This document shows, piece after piece, positions 55,051-63,631 of a stretch of DNA of 64,000 nucleotides. Position 1 is the first letter of the stretch. Each line of letters begins with the position of its first letter. Where the stretch lies: positions 1 through 64,000 of the forward strand of contig NZ_CP015412.1 in the NCBI RefSeq assembly GCF_001750165.1, written 5' to 3'. The position numbers and the translations under genes were made by a program. This stretch comes from Pseudoalteromonas luteoviolacea. GTDB lineage: Bacteria > Pseudomonadota > Gammaproteobacteria > Enterobacterales > Alteromonadaceae. Under the pieces are notes generated by a model that saw only the letters and a list, made by a program, of their open reading frames with translations, was not told where the DNA came from and did not search any database.

Positions 55051-57693
55051 ATGTTTAAATATTTAACTACTGCTGCAGCTGTCGGTGCAGCACTTGCAAG
55101 TGCCGCTGTTGTGGCTGCGCCATCAACACCAAGCATTAACTGGAAACCACAAAATTACTCGTTTGTTGATGTGAATATTTATGGCCGTGGGTCATACAAG
55201 CAACTGATCCAAGCCAAAGACGTGGTGGATATTCAAATTGAATGGAATGCATGGTCAGGTAAAGGCGGCAACAGCTATAAAGTGTATTTTGACAATGAAG
55301 TGGTGAATGAAGGCACTTTGGCAGAGGGCACAACCGGTGGCACGATCCGTTTTCCATATCACAAGTCTGGTCGTCATGAATTAAGAATCGCATTGTGTGA
55401 TGCATCAGGCTGTTCAATGTCTGCGTCAAAGCCAATTGTGATTGCCGATACAGACGGTGGCCACTTAGAGCCACTTAAGCTGAATGTGAATCCAAACAAC
55501 AAAAAGTTCGACACGGATCCCAATACAGTTGTCGGTGCTTATTTTGTTGAATGGGGTATTTATGGCCGTAAGTTCGATGTGACGCAAATTCCGGCGGATA
55601 ACTTGACCCACTTACTTTATGGATTTATTCCAGTATGTGGTCCAAATGACTCGCTGGCGGAAATCGAAAATGGCAATAGCTTGAGAGCGCTTAAGTTAGC
55701 ATGTGGTAGCTCAAAAGACTATGAAGTGGTGATCCATGACCCTTGGGCTGCGGTGCAAAAAGCATTACCAGGGATCAGTTCTAAAGATCCAATTCGTGGT
55801 ACTTACGCTCAATTAATGGCATTGAAGCAGCGTAACCCTGACTTGAAAATTTTACCTTCTGTGGGCGGTTGGACACTTTCAGATCCGTTCTTTGACTTTG
55901 ATGTGAAAGCAAATCGTGACACCTTTGTGAATTCAATGCGTGAATTCCTCAAAACTTGGAAATTCTACGACGGTATCGATATTGACTGGGAGTTCCCAGG
56001 CGGTGACGGTGCAAATCCTGATTTAGGTTCAGACAAAGATGGCGAAGTCTACATCATCCTGATGAAAGAGCTTCGCGAGATGCTTGATGAACTCGAAGTT
56101 GAGATGGGCCGTGAGTTTGAACTGACTTCAGCAATTGGTACTGGCTACGACAAAATTGAAGATGTTGACTATCAGCAAGCTGCACAATACATGGATTATA
56201 TTTTTGCCATGACATATGACTTTGCAGGTGGCTGGAACAATGTAACAGGTCACCAGACTGCGATTTATTGTGGCTCACATATGTCTACGGATGAGTGTAA
56301 TGGCACGGGTGTAGATGACAAAGGCGAAGCGCGAAAAGGCCCTGCATATACATTGGATAACGCTATTAAGTTGTTGTTAGCACAGGGTGTGCCAAGCGAA
56401 AAGTTAGTCGTAGGTACGGCAATGTATGGCCGTGGTTGGGAAGGTGTATACCCTCAAAATGCACAAATTGCTGACAACCCAATGACTGCGCCAGCAAATG
56501 GTAAATTACGCGGTTCGACGTCGCAAGGTGTTTGGGAAGCAGGCGTTATCGACTACAAGGGACTAAAAGCACACATGATTGGTCATGATGAGCAAGGTAT
56601 TAATGGTTTTGAAGTAGGGTACGATGAGCAAGCTGAAGCAGCATATGTCTGGAATCGCCAAAAAGGCACCTTGGTTACCTATGACAGCCCTCGCTCTGTG
56701 CGCGCAAAAGGTCGCTATGTACGTGAGCATAATTTAGCGGGTCTATTTGCGTGGGAAATCGATGCAGACAATGGTGACATCCTAAATGCAATGCACGAAG
56801 GTCTTGCAGGTAAAGTAACAAACCCAACGCCAGTGAATAAAGCACCTGTAGTGACATTGACGAGCCAGATTACGTTAAATGCGGGCGATATTCATGTTCT
56901 AACGGCTCAAGCTATCGATCCTGAAGGAAAAGCACTTAATTTCTCTTGGCAAGGTGATGCGGCTTTAAATCTGCAAAGTGAAAATGACAGCGTTATCGTG
57001 ACAGCTCCTAGCGTCACAAGTGACTCTGTGTTCACCGTGAACTTGGCTGTCAGTGATGGTGAAAACACCGTAAATCGCACGGTAAAAGTCATTGTTAAAG
57101 CACCTGTTGTTGAAAACAAAGCACCAGTAGTTGGCACTATTGCAGCGATCTCACTCGATGAAAACACTAGCAAGTCAATCAGCGTATCAGCAACGGATCC
57201 TGAAGGTAAAACACTGAGCTTTACATGGCAATTACCGGGTCACACGATTGTCGGCACAGGTAGTACTGTCACAGTAAAAGCAGGTGAAGTAACAAAAACT
57301 GAAACAATTACAGGCACCGTTGTGGTATCTGATGGCGAGCACAGTGTGACGCGTCAGTTTAATGTGACGATTAAGAATGTGGAAACGGATCCAGAGCCAA
57401 CGCCAGATGATGGCAAGACAACTTGGGATGCAAACAAGGTATACACAGGCGGTAACACGGTTTGGTATAAAGGCGTTCAATATAAAGCACGTTGGTGGAC
57501 CCGTGGTGCGGTGCCAAGTAATGGGGGCGTATGGGCTGAGATCATTCCTGATGATGGCAAAGTACGTGATTGGCGCAGTGACCTAGTTTATACCGGTGGA
57601 GATAAAGTGGTTCACAATGGCGAGACCTACCAAGCTCGCTGGTGGACACGCGGGCAAACTCCGGGCAGCAATTCTGTATGGCGCAAGCTATAA
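55051..57693 (+). CDS. chiA: ChiA-type GH18 chitinase with two C-terminal CBM5/12 domains
   Basis: The 880-residue enzyme has a signal peptide (to about residue 23) and a ChiA-type N-terminal fibronectin-like domain (about 24-135). The GH18 domain (about 150-590) has YDGIDIDWEFPGGDG with the proton donor Glu314, essentially the Serratia ChiA position. Two cadherin/PKD-like modules (about 600-690 and 695-780) and two CBM5/12 domains (about 790-835 and 840-880; YKARWWTRG and YQARWWTRG) follow. ChiA enzymes are processive and work from the chain end. The gene starts 24 bp after the LPMO gene, so the two are co-transcribed. Confidence 0.95.
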   Translation: MFKYLTTAAAVGAALASAAVVAAPSTPSINWKPQNYSFVDVNIYGRGSYKQLIQAKDVVDIQIEWNAWSGKGGNSYKVYFDNEVVNEGTLAEGTTGGTIRFPYHKSGRHELRIALCDASGCSMSASKPIVIADTDGGHLEPLKLNVNPNNKKFDTDPNTVVGAYFVEWGIYGRKFDVTQIPADNLTHLLYGFIPVCGPNDSLAEIENGNSLRALKLACGSSKDYEVVIHDPWAAVQKALPGISSKDPIRGTYAQLMALKQRNPDLKILPSVGGWTLSDPFFDFDVKANRDTFVNSMREFLKTWKFYDGIDIDWEFPGGDGANPDLGSDKDGEVYIILMKELREMLDELEVEMGREFELTSAIGTGYDKIEDVDYQQAAQYMDYIFAMTYDFAGGWNNVTGHQTAIYCGSHMSTDECNGTGVDDKGEARKGPAYTLDNAIKLLLAQGVPSEKLVVGTAMYGRGWEGVYPQNAQIADNPMTAPANGKLRGSTSQGVWEAGVIDYKGLKAHMIGHDEQGINGFEVGYDEQAEAAYVWNRQKGTLVTYDSPRSVRAKGRYVREHNLAGLFAWEIDADNGDILNAMHEGLAGKVTNPTPVNKAPVVTLTSQITLNAGDIHVLTAQAIDPEGKALNFSWQGDAALNLQSENDSVIVTAPSVTSDSVFTVNLAVSDGENTVNRTVKVIVKAPVVENKAPVVGTIAAISLDENTSKSISVSATDPEGKTLSFTWQLPGHTIVGTGSTVTVKAGEVTKTETITGTVVVSDGEHSVTRQFNVTIKNVETDPEPTPDDGKTTWDANKVYTGGNTVWYKGVQYKARWWTRGAVPSNGGVWAEIIPDDGKVRDWRSDLVYTGGDKVVHNGETYQARWWTRGQTPGSNSVWRKL

Positions 57694-57718
57694 CAGGTTA
57701 ATTAACTGAGTTCATTCT

Positions 57719-57734
57719 GGTGCATGGATGCACC
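57719..57734 (+). terminator. Small hairpin between chiA and the M4 protease gene
   Basis: GGTGCAT (57719-57725) and ATGCACC (57728-57734) flank a GG loop and are followed by TTCTT. The two-base loop is tight, so in RNA the innermost pairs would open. It may attenuate read-through into the protease gene. Confidence 0.4.
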
Positions 57735-57769
57735 TTCTTACTATAACAACAAGTACAGAGTAAATATCC

Positions 57770-60541
57770 ATGTTAAAAGCAAAAAAAATAGCACTACTGG
57801 TCGCGGCAAGTGTTGGTGTTTTTTCAACGTTCGCGGCATTGGCCAGCGAGCCTGTAAGCCTGCACAACAATGAACAATTAAAAGCAAACATCAAATCGCA
57901 GTTGTCACAACATCAAAGCTTTTTTAGAGCAGCGTCAAGTGACGATCAGCAAGATTTAGAGTTTATCACTCACCAAGCAACGCAAGATGGGCGTCATATG
58001 CGCCGTAGCCAATATTATAAAGGCGTGCGCGTGTATGGCGGTGAAATTGTCACTCATCATAATGAACAAAACTTTTTAAGTGTTTGGTTTCAACCTGAAG
58101 GAGAAATCACGTCAATCAGTGGCTCTGTGGTTCCAAATATCTCGCTTGCTACTGTTAAAGCAAGTATTTCGGACAAGCAAGCCATTGAGTTTGCAAAAGA
58201 GCAAATTGCTGAGCTGCTTGCAACATCAGATGAACAAGTAGAGCTAGTAATTTATCCTCACCACGGGAAAGCAAAACTTGCTTATCTAGTGACCTTATTT
58301 GCTGAAACTGAGCATGCACCAATGCGCCCTGAATTTGCAATTGATGCACATACAGGTGTGGTGCTGTCGCGCATTGACACACTTAATCACTCAAAAATTG
58401 GCATGGGTCCGGGCGGTAATGAGAAAATTGGCAAGCACTATTATGGTGATGATATGCCAAAGTTCCACGCAAAGGAGCTGAATAATGGAAATTGTGAAAT
58501 GTCTCATACAGATATTCGTGTTATCGATATGGAACATGGCACAACGAATACGCAAACGTATCAGTTCCCATGTCACGAAAATACTCATAAGCATGTAAAT
58601 GGTGCTTATTCGCCACTTAACGACGCGATGTTTTATGGCCAAGCAACCATAGACATGTTTAATGATTGGTTCGATAGCCGTGCATTGTCGGGCGACCTTG
58701 TAATGCGAATTCACTATCGTAAAGATTACTTGAATGCGTTTTGGAATGGTAAAGAAGTCACTTTTGGTGATGGTGATTTAGATAATTACGGCGTTTATCC
58801 ATTTACGTCTCTAGGGGTTGTTGCCCATGAAATCGGTCATGGTGTGACGCATCAAAACTCTAAATTGGTGTATAGCAATATGTCTGGTGGCGTGAATGAG
58901 TCATTTTCAGATATGACTTCTGAAGCACTTGAGTGCTTTATGAATCAAAAACCAGATGGCACCTGTGAGGTCGATTGGCTGATTGGCGCAAGCATATTTA
59001 AAAATAGAACGGCACTTCGTTATATGGAGAATCCAGAGCGAGATGGTCGTTCTATCGGTCATGCCAGCAAATTTGAAATAGGCATGGGTGTTCACCACAG
59101 TTCGGGTGTATTCAATCGTGCTTTCTATTTACTTGCAAATAGTGAAGGTTGGGGGGTTAAAAAAGCTTATGAAGTGATGCTTCATGCCAATAAAAACTTC
59201 TGGGTTTACAATGGTAAGTTTGAATCGCTTGCTTGCGGCGTAACAGATGCTGCGGCTGACTTGGGCTACGATACTAAAGCAGTGGGAGAAGCGTTTAAAG
59301 CGGTAGGTGTTTTTGCTTGTACTGAAAATAAAGCGCCGACCATCTCACTTACTAGCCCAGATAGTAATGGACGTTACCTGATAGGCAGTGACGTCACATT
59401 TAAAGCCGATGCTAAAGATGAGTATGGAGCGGTCGAGAAGGTCGAGTTCTTCGTCAATGGGGTACTATATAATACCGATCTACAAGCGCCGTTTGAGACT
59501 CAATTTAACACAGATAAAACAGGTGTATATACGGTGACAGCCAAAGTGACCGACGATGAAGGTTTGTCAACAGATGCAGCGCCCGTGTCATTTAGCCTGA
59601 TCGACCCAAGCCAATGCCAAACAGCGCCTTGGCAAGGTGGGAAAGTTTATACCCAAGGTAACAAAGTCGCATTTGATGGCTTTGAATACGAGGCGAAGTG
59701 GTGGAACCGAGACCAAAGTCCAGCCAGCAATTCAGGCTCTTGGGGCGTTTGGAAAAAAGGGCTAGAGTGTGGCGGTGTGGCTGATAAGCCAAACCAAGCG
59801 CCAAGTCTTTCAGTTACATCACCATCAAGTAATGTAGCGATTGAATTAGGTGAGTCAGTGTCGGTGCGATTTGCTGCCAATGACAGCGATGGAGAGATTG
59901 CTAAAGTTGCAGTGAGTGTCAATGGTCAAGCGCTAACTGAGCTAACGCGCACTCCTTATGCATTTAACTATCAACCACTTGAAGTAGGCACCTATCAATT
60001 ATCAGCGGTTGCATATGATAATGATGAGGCACAATCCACGACTGTGAGTCGTACCATTACGGTAACAAATGCTGAGCCACAGCCAACACCAGAAGCCCCA
60101 AGTGTGCGCTTAACGAGCCCTGCAAATGGCAGTACATTTAATGTTGGTGAGCAAGTTGCACTGTCAGTTGTCGCCAGTGACAAAGACAATGATTTAAAGC
60201 AAATTACTTACTTTGTGAATGGCAAGCAAGTGGCGGTATCAAGTGTAGCGCCATACAGTGCAAACTTTAAGACCACATCGGCGGGTAGTTACAGTGTATT
60301 TGCCATTGCAACGGATGCACAAGGCTTGAGTACACAGTCTTCGACAAATCGCTTTAAAGTGAATGGCAGTAAACCGAGCTGTGATGTACCAGCATGGCAG
60401 GCAAGTAGTGTGTATACCTCTGGTAAGCAAGCCAGCCTTGATGGACAGTTATATCAAGCGAAGTGGTGGACTCGTAATCAAAACCCCGCGCAATATTCTA
60501 GCCGTTGGGCAGTATGGAAACACCTAGGCGAGTGTAAATAA
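57770..60541 (+). CDS. Secreted M4 metalloprotease with Ig-like and chitin-binding domains
   Basis: The 923-residue protein has a signal peptide (to about residue 27) and an FTP/PepSY-type propeptide (about 35-200). The M4 thermolysin-like catalytic domain (about 205-520) has zinc ligands H353 and H357 in AHEIGHGVTH, E377 in VNESFSD, and the later GVHHSSGVFNRAF histidine. After it come an Ig-like module, a CBM5/12 (about 610-665, YEAKWWNRD), two more Ig-like modules, and a second CBM5/12 (about 872-923, YQAKWWTRN). It is a vibriolysin/pseudolysin-type enzyme directed to chitin. It lies 76 bp after chiA on the same strand. It probably strips protein from chitin-protein composites. Confidence 0.93.
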   Translation: MLKAKKIALLVAASVGVFSTFAALASEPVSLHNNEQLKANIKSQLSQHQSFFRAASSDDQQDLEFITHQATQDGRHMRRSQYYKGVRVYGGEIVTHHNEQNFLSVWFQPEGEITSISGSVVPNISLATVKASISDKQAIEFAKEQIAELLATSDEQVELVIYPHHGKAKLAYLVTLFAETEHAPMRPEFAIDAHTGVVLSRIDTLNHSKIGMGPGGNEKIGKHYYGDDMPKFHAKELNNGNCEMSHTDIRVIDMEHGTTNTQTYQFPCHENTHKHVNGAYSPLNDAMFYGQATIDMFNDWFDSRALSGDLVMRIHYRKDYLNAFWNGKEVTFGDGDLDNYGVYPFTSLGVVAHEIGHGVTHQNSKLVYSNMSGGVNESFSDMTSEALECFMNQKPDGTCEVDWLIGASIFKNRTALRYMENPERDGRSIGHASKFEIGMGVHHSSGVFNRAFYLLANSEGWGVKKAYEVMLHANKNFWVYNGKFESLACGVTDAAADLGYDTKAVGEAFKAVGVFACTENKAPTISLTSPDSNGRYLIGSDVTFKADAKDEYGAVEKVEFFVNGVLYNTDLQAPFETQFNTDKTGVYTVTAKVTDDEGLSTDAAPVSFSLIDPSQCQTAPWQGGKVYTQGNKVAFDGFEYEAKWWNRDQSPASNSGSWGVWKKGLECGGVADKPNQAPSLSVTSPSSNVAIELGESVSVRFAANDSDGEIAKVAVSVNGQALTELTRTPYAFNYQPLEVGTYQLSAVAYDNDEAQSTTVSRTITVTNAEPQPTPEAPSVRLTSPANGSTFNVGEQVALSVVASDKDNDLKQITYFVNGKQVAVSSVAPYSANFKTTSAGSYSVFAIATDAQGLSTQSSTNRFKVNGSKPSCDVPAWQASSVYTSGKQASLDGQLYQAKWWTRNQNPAQYSSRWAVWKHLGECK

Positions 60542-60559
60542 CCTCCTCTTGAATCGACC

Positions 60560-60587
60560 AAAAGGGCTGGCTTACTGGCCCTTTTTT
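60560..60587 (+). terminator. Terminator of the chitin cluster
   Basis: AAAAGGGC (60560-60567) and GCCCTTTTTT (60578-60587) form an 8-bp stem with a 10-base loop and a six-T run, 18 bp after the protease stop. Confidence 0.88.
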
Positions 60588-60593
60588 ACATAT

Positions 60594-61784
60594 TTAAAAC
60601 GCCTTTCTCCACATCATCTCTACCGGCCCTTGTCGAAATTGATTAAGCCACCACAGCCCAAAAGATATTTGCGCAGCTAAAATGACAGCACCAAATACAC
60701 CAATCAAATAAAATGGCAACGTATTCATCAGTGCTAAGCCATACCCATAAAACAGCATGACGCAGAACGTGGTTTGCATTAAGTACATGGTGAGTGACAT
60801 ACGTCCCAAAGTATTAAGCCCAAGTGCAACCTTGCTGTGGCATTTATCGATGAATTTGACGATGCAAGCAAGGTACGTTAATGCTAAGAGTAGGCAGCCT
60901 AGGTGGTAACATACACCTTGCATAAAACCAATTAAGTTAAGAGAAAACGGGCTGCCTGTCATGGCTTTGATAACGGCGTACACTAAATTCAGTAAAAGTC
61001 CTGTAAGCGCTAAAAAAGCAATGGCCTGCCACGAAATAACGATGTTGATACGACCCTGTTTCATAAACGTTTTGACAAAATAAATTCCAAGCAAAAATTG
61101 TCCTAGAACTTGAAAGGGCCTTCCCGTAATAAGATAAGACATGGGTCTTGGGATCGCGCTATAAATGTTTGCAACAAATACGTCCATAAATTCGGTTGAG
61201 GTGCGCATGCTTAGTAAGCTGGTATGCTCATACCCGAGATTTGATTTTAAACTTAGCGCAATCAATTTTAGAGCTGACCAAAAGCTGGTATCTTTGCTGA
61301 TCATGGCCATAAGGTGAATGAGTAAAGGTATAAACAGGAGCGTGAGGGCGATAAAAAGTAAGCGAGGTGCAGACAAGCGTATAAACCAAGGCAATGTCAT
61401 GCCTAAAAGGCTATACAAAACAAGAATATCGCCATGCCAGATAAAAAACATGTGGATGAGGCCAATGAACAATAAAACACCCATTCTCCTGCGCCAATAC
61501 GAAGCAAAATCAGCGCCTTGCTTTTGTTCATGTAATAGCGCAAATCCTGCGCCAAACAATATGGCGAACACGGTATAAAATTTACCCTCAACCAGCCAAT
61601 CAATAGCAAATAACGTGGCTCTGTCAGCAAAAGGAAGCTGGCTTATTTGCGCATAATTTAATGAATAAAACCCAAAAAAGCTCATTAAATTAGCAAATAT
61701 GATGCCGCATAAGGCAAAACCGCGAATAGTGTCTAGGAGCGGTATCCGACCATAACTTGGCATAGGTGTGTGTTGCATGACCAT
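60594..61784 (-). CDS. DUF418 (YeiB-like) membrane protein
   Basis: The protein is about 396 residues from the ATG at 61782-61784. An upstream start would add six residues. It has about ten membrane helices and the DUF418 hallmarks, including RIPLLDTIRGFALCGIIFAN near the start and a C-terminal FRQGPVEMMWR. The family is widespread and of unknown function, though the N-terminal motif is shared with acyltransferase-type membrane proteins. It is convergent with the chitin cluster and divergent from the GG-leader peptide gene. No functional link to either is evident. Confidence 0.85.
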   Translation of the reverse strand: MVMQHTPMPSYGRIPLLDTIRGFALCGIIFANLMSFFGFYSLNYAQISQLPFADRATLFAIDWLVEGKFYTVFAILFGAGFALLHEQKQGADFASYWRRRMGVLLFIGLIHMFFIWHGDILVLYSLLGMTLPWFIRLSAPRLLFIALTLLFIPLLIHLMAMISKDTSFWSALKLIALSLKSNLGYEHTSLLSMRTSTEFMDVFVANIYSAIPRPMSYLITGRPFQVLGQFLLGIYFVKTFMKQGRINIVISWQAIAFLALTGLLLNLVYAVIKAMTGSPFSLNLIGFMQGVCYHLGCLLLALTYLACIVKFIDKCHSKVALGLNTLGRMSLTMYLMQTTFCVMLFYGYGLALMNTLPFYLIGVFGAVILAAQISFGLWWLNQFRQGPVEMMWRKAF

Positions 61785-61959
61785 GATAGCGTCCTTTATC
61801 AATCGGTAATTGTTATGTTATATCAATAAATGAAGAGTATGGCTATATGACGGTTTTTGAATTTGTTTATTTATTAGACGATTGTATAGTGCCTGCTTGT
61901 GCAAATTAACGACACACTGTTTTTGCCAATTATGGCTCAACAAAGTAAAGGATATAACT

Positions 61960-62133
61960 ATGAAATTAAAAATGAACAAAAAGAGCGTAAAAAACCTTTC
62001 TCAGACAATGGCTTCATTAAATCAAGAAAAAACACGCCAAATAGCAGGGGGCATTTCTGCGATGGGATGTGGGCCAATTTCTGACCCGAACTATTCTTGC
62101 CCTGTTTCGATAAATGGTTATAAGTGTAATTAA
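61960..62133 (+). CDS. GG-leader peptide, candidate RiPP/bacteriocin-like precursor
   Basis: The 57-residue peptide starts at the ATG at 61960, chosen because AAAGGA lies upstream. A longer frame with the same end has no such site. The leader (about residues 1-36) is basic then polar (MKLKMNKKSVKNLS, TRQIAGG) and ends in a double glycine typical of C39-peptidase processing. The remaining 21 residues begin ISAMGCGPISD and contain three cysteines and several Gly/Pro/Ser. No modification enzyme, C39 peptidase/ABC transporter or immunity gene is adjacent. A hairpin terminator follows at 62144-62165. It may be an orphan precursor served by genes elsewhere. Confidence 0.7.
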   Translation: MKLKMNKKSVKNLSQTMASLNQEKTRQIAGGISAMGCGPISDPNYSCPVSINGYKCN

Positions 62134-62143
62134 GCGCGTAAAT

Positions 62144-62165
62144 AGGACCTGACGGAACAGGTCCT
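62144..62165 (+). terminator. Terminator after the GG-leader peptide gene
   Basis: AGGACCTG (62144-62151) and CAGGTCCT (62158-62165) form a perfect 8-bp stem with a 6-base loop, 10 bp after the stop codon. It may also serve the convergent hydrolase gene. Confidence 0.65.
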
Positions 62166-62200
62166 CATGGGTTACACACTCATTATATGAGGGGCAGAAT

Positions 62201-63460
62201 TTACTTTTTTGTCAGTGTCTCTATCTTACCCGTTAACCACTCCTTTCTTCTGGTATTTTCAGGAACAGTTAGCTTTAACGCTTTACGATAGAGTGTCAGC
62301 GCCTCTTTTTCTTCACCTTGCAGCTCTTTGCTGACGGCGAGTCCAGCGACAGCTGACGCAGAGCTTGGCGAGTGTAATATCCAATAATTAAATAACGCAT
62401 CAGCTTCACCATAGCGACCTTGAGCTCGTAAGCGCTGAGCGATAGCACGAATACAGGCTGCATTATTGTTTAGGTTTAAGTTGGGGTAGACATCAAACCC
62501 CACTTGTTTGCTAAGTATTTGATAATGCGCGAGGATATCTGTCAGTGTTTGATTCCCGTTATTTGTGAACTCGATGAACTTAGCGCCTATATCCCAGTCT
62601 TTACGCGGAAATACAAAGCCGATGGCGTTTAATAAGCCGGGCACTATCATGGGGTAGTGACCATAATCATCAATGTGTTCGACTTTTAACTTAAATGTGT
62701 TTGAATAAGGGGCGAGCGCTGCTCGAAGCTGTTTGGCAAGCGTGTACCTAACTGGGTTTCTCTCAGCTTCTCGCCTTGCTGACGCGACATAGAGAAAACC
62801 GCTTCTGTCGGAGGTCTTCTCGAAGCTTTTAGCGATTGCATCAATCATAGTGGTCTCAGGTGTATAGCCCAATCCCAGTACATCGGTTGCAGCAAATAGG
62901 AAATGTGCGTTGAATAGATTAGGCGCTACATTTAAGGTATGCAGACCAAAAGCTGCTGTTGGCGATGCACCGATGAAAATACGGAAATCATTGATGCGGT
63001 ACTGACTTTTTAAAAATGGAAACAGCTCTTTTTGCAAGTAGTTAATCATGTCCTGCGAGCGTCCTTGTGAAAAGCCTTCCAAGCGGTCTGACTTTTCCCC
63101 CTGCCAACCGCTGTTACTTACATACAATTCAGGTCCCCATGCAAACCTATTATGGGAGTGAATGGATACTATAATGGCTTGGGGCATGGAAGCTGTGTCG
63201 CCGAGGTGGCTTAAAATACCATTTGTTGCCTCAGAGACTAGCCAACCATCGAGCGTAACAACCAGTGGGTAGGTACGTTTTTCAGATGTGGTGTGATAGT
63301 CCGAGGGTAAATACACATCAAAGTTCGGTGTTTCTTTTATATATTTGGAGGAAATACTGAGCGCTTTGCCAACGATAAGTGGTGTTTCTGTGATTGGTTT
63401 TACGCTAGCTTGTGTACAAAAAGTCGCGATGAAAATTAATATGTACCATACAAATTGCAT
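62201..63460 (-). CDS. Exported esterase-fold hydrolase with TPR-like C-terminus
   Basis: The 419-residue protein has a signal peptide (to about residue 19) and an alpha/beta-hydrolase domain of the esterase D/enterochelin esterase type (about 25-285; FDVYLPSDY, YPLVVTLDGW). The nucleophile elbow is IGASPTAAFG, where GxSxxG replaces the usual GxSxGG. A likely triad His lies in DDYGHYPMIVPG. The last 110 residues are helical TPR-like repeats (RYGEADALFNYWILH, EEKEALTLYRKAL). It should act in the periplasm on an unknown ester. It is divergent from a CadC-like regulator gene, its most likely controller. The ATG is preceded by AGGAGCG. Confidence 0.85.
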   Translation of the reverse strand: MQFVWYILIFIATFCTQASVKPITETPLIVGKALSISSKYIKETPNFDVYLPSDYHTTSEKRTYPLVVTLDGWLVSEATNGILSHLGDTASMPQAIIVSIHSHNRFAWGPELYVSNSGWQGEKSDRLEGFSQGRSQDMINYLQKELFPFLKSQYRINDFRIFIGASPTAAFGLHTLNVAPNLFNAHFLFAATDVLGLGYTPETTMIDAIAKSFEKTSDRSGFLYVASARREAERNPVRYTLAKQLRAALAPYSNTFKLKVEHIDDYGHYPMIVPGLLNAIGFVFPRKDWDIGAKFIEFTNNGNQTLTDILAHYQILSKQVGFDVYPNLNLNNNAACIRAIAQRLRAQGRYGEADALFNYWILHSPSSASAVAGLAVSKELQGEEKEALTLYRKALKLTVPENTRRKEWLTGKIETLTKK

Positions 63461-63631
63461 GTTACGCTCCTGAATTATTATTGTGATATTTGAGGCTACA
63501 GTGTGACAAACTGAGCAAGGGAAACATGAAATCGACCTGAAATTTTCTTGATATCTTTATGAAATTATTACTTATTTGTGTTTTACTATGGGTATATGTG
63601 AGCACCGATAAGAAAAGCTAGGCTAAAATAC

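Noticed and set aside
50179..57693. The chitinase-LPMO-ChiA core as a novel system
   Set aside because: This arrangement is a known type of chitin degradation cluster in marine gammaproteobacteria. Only its extension and control region are reported as findings.
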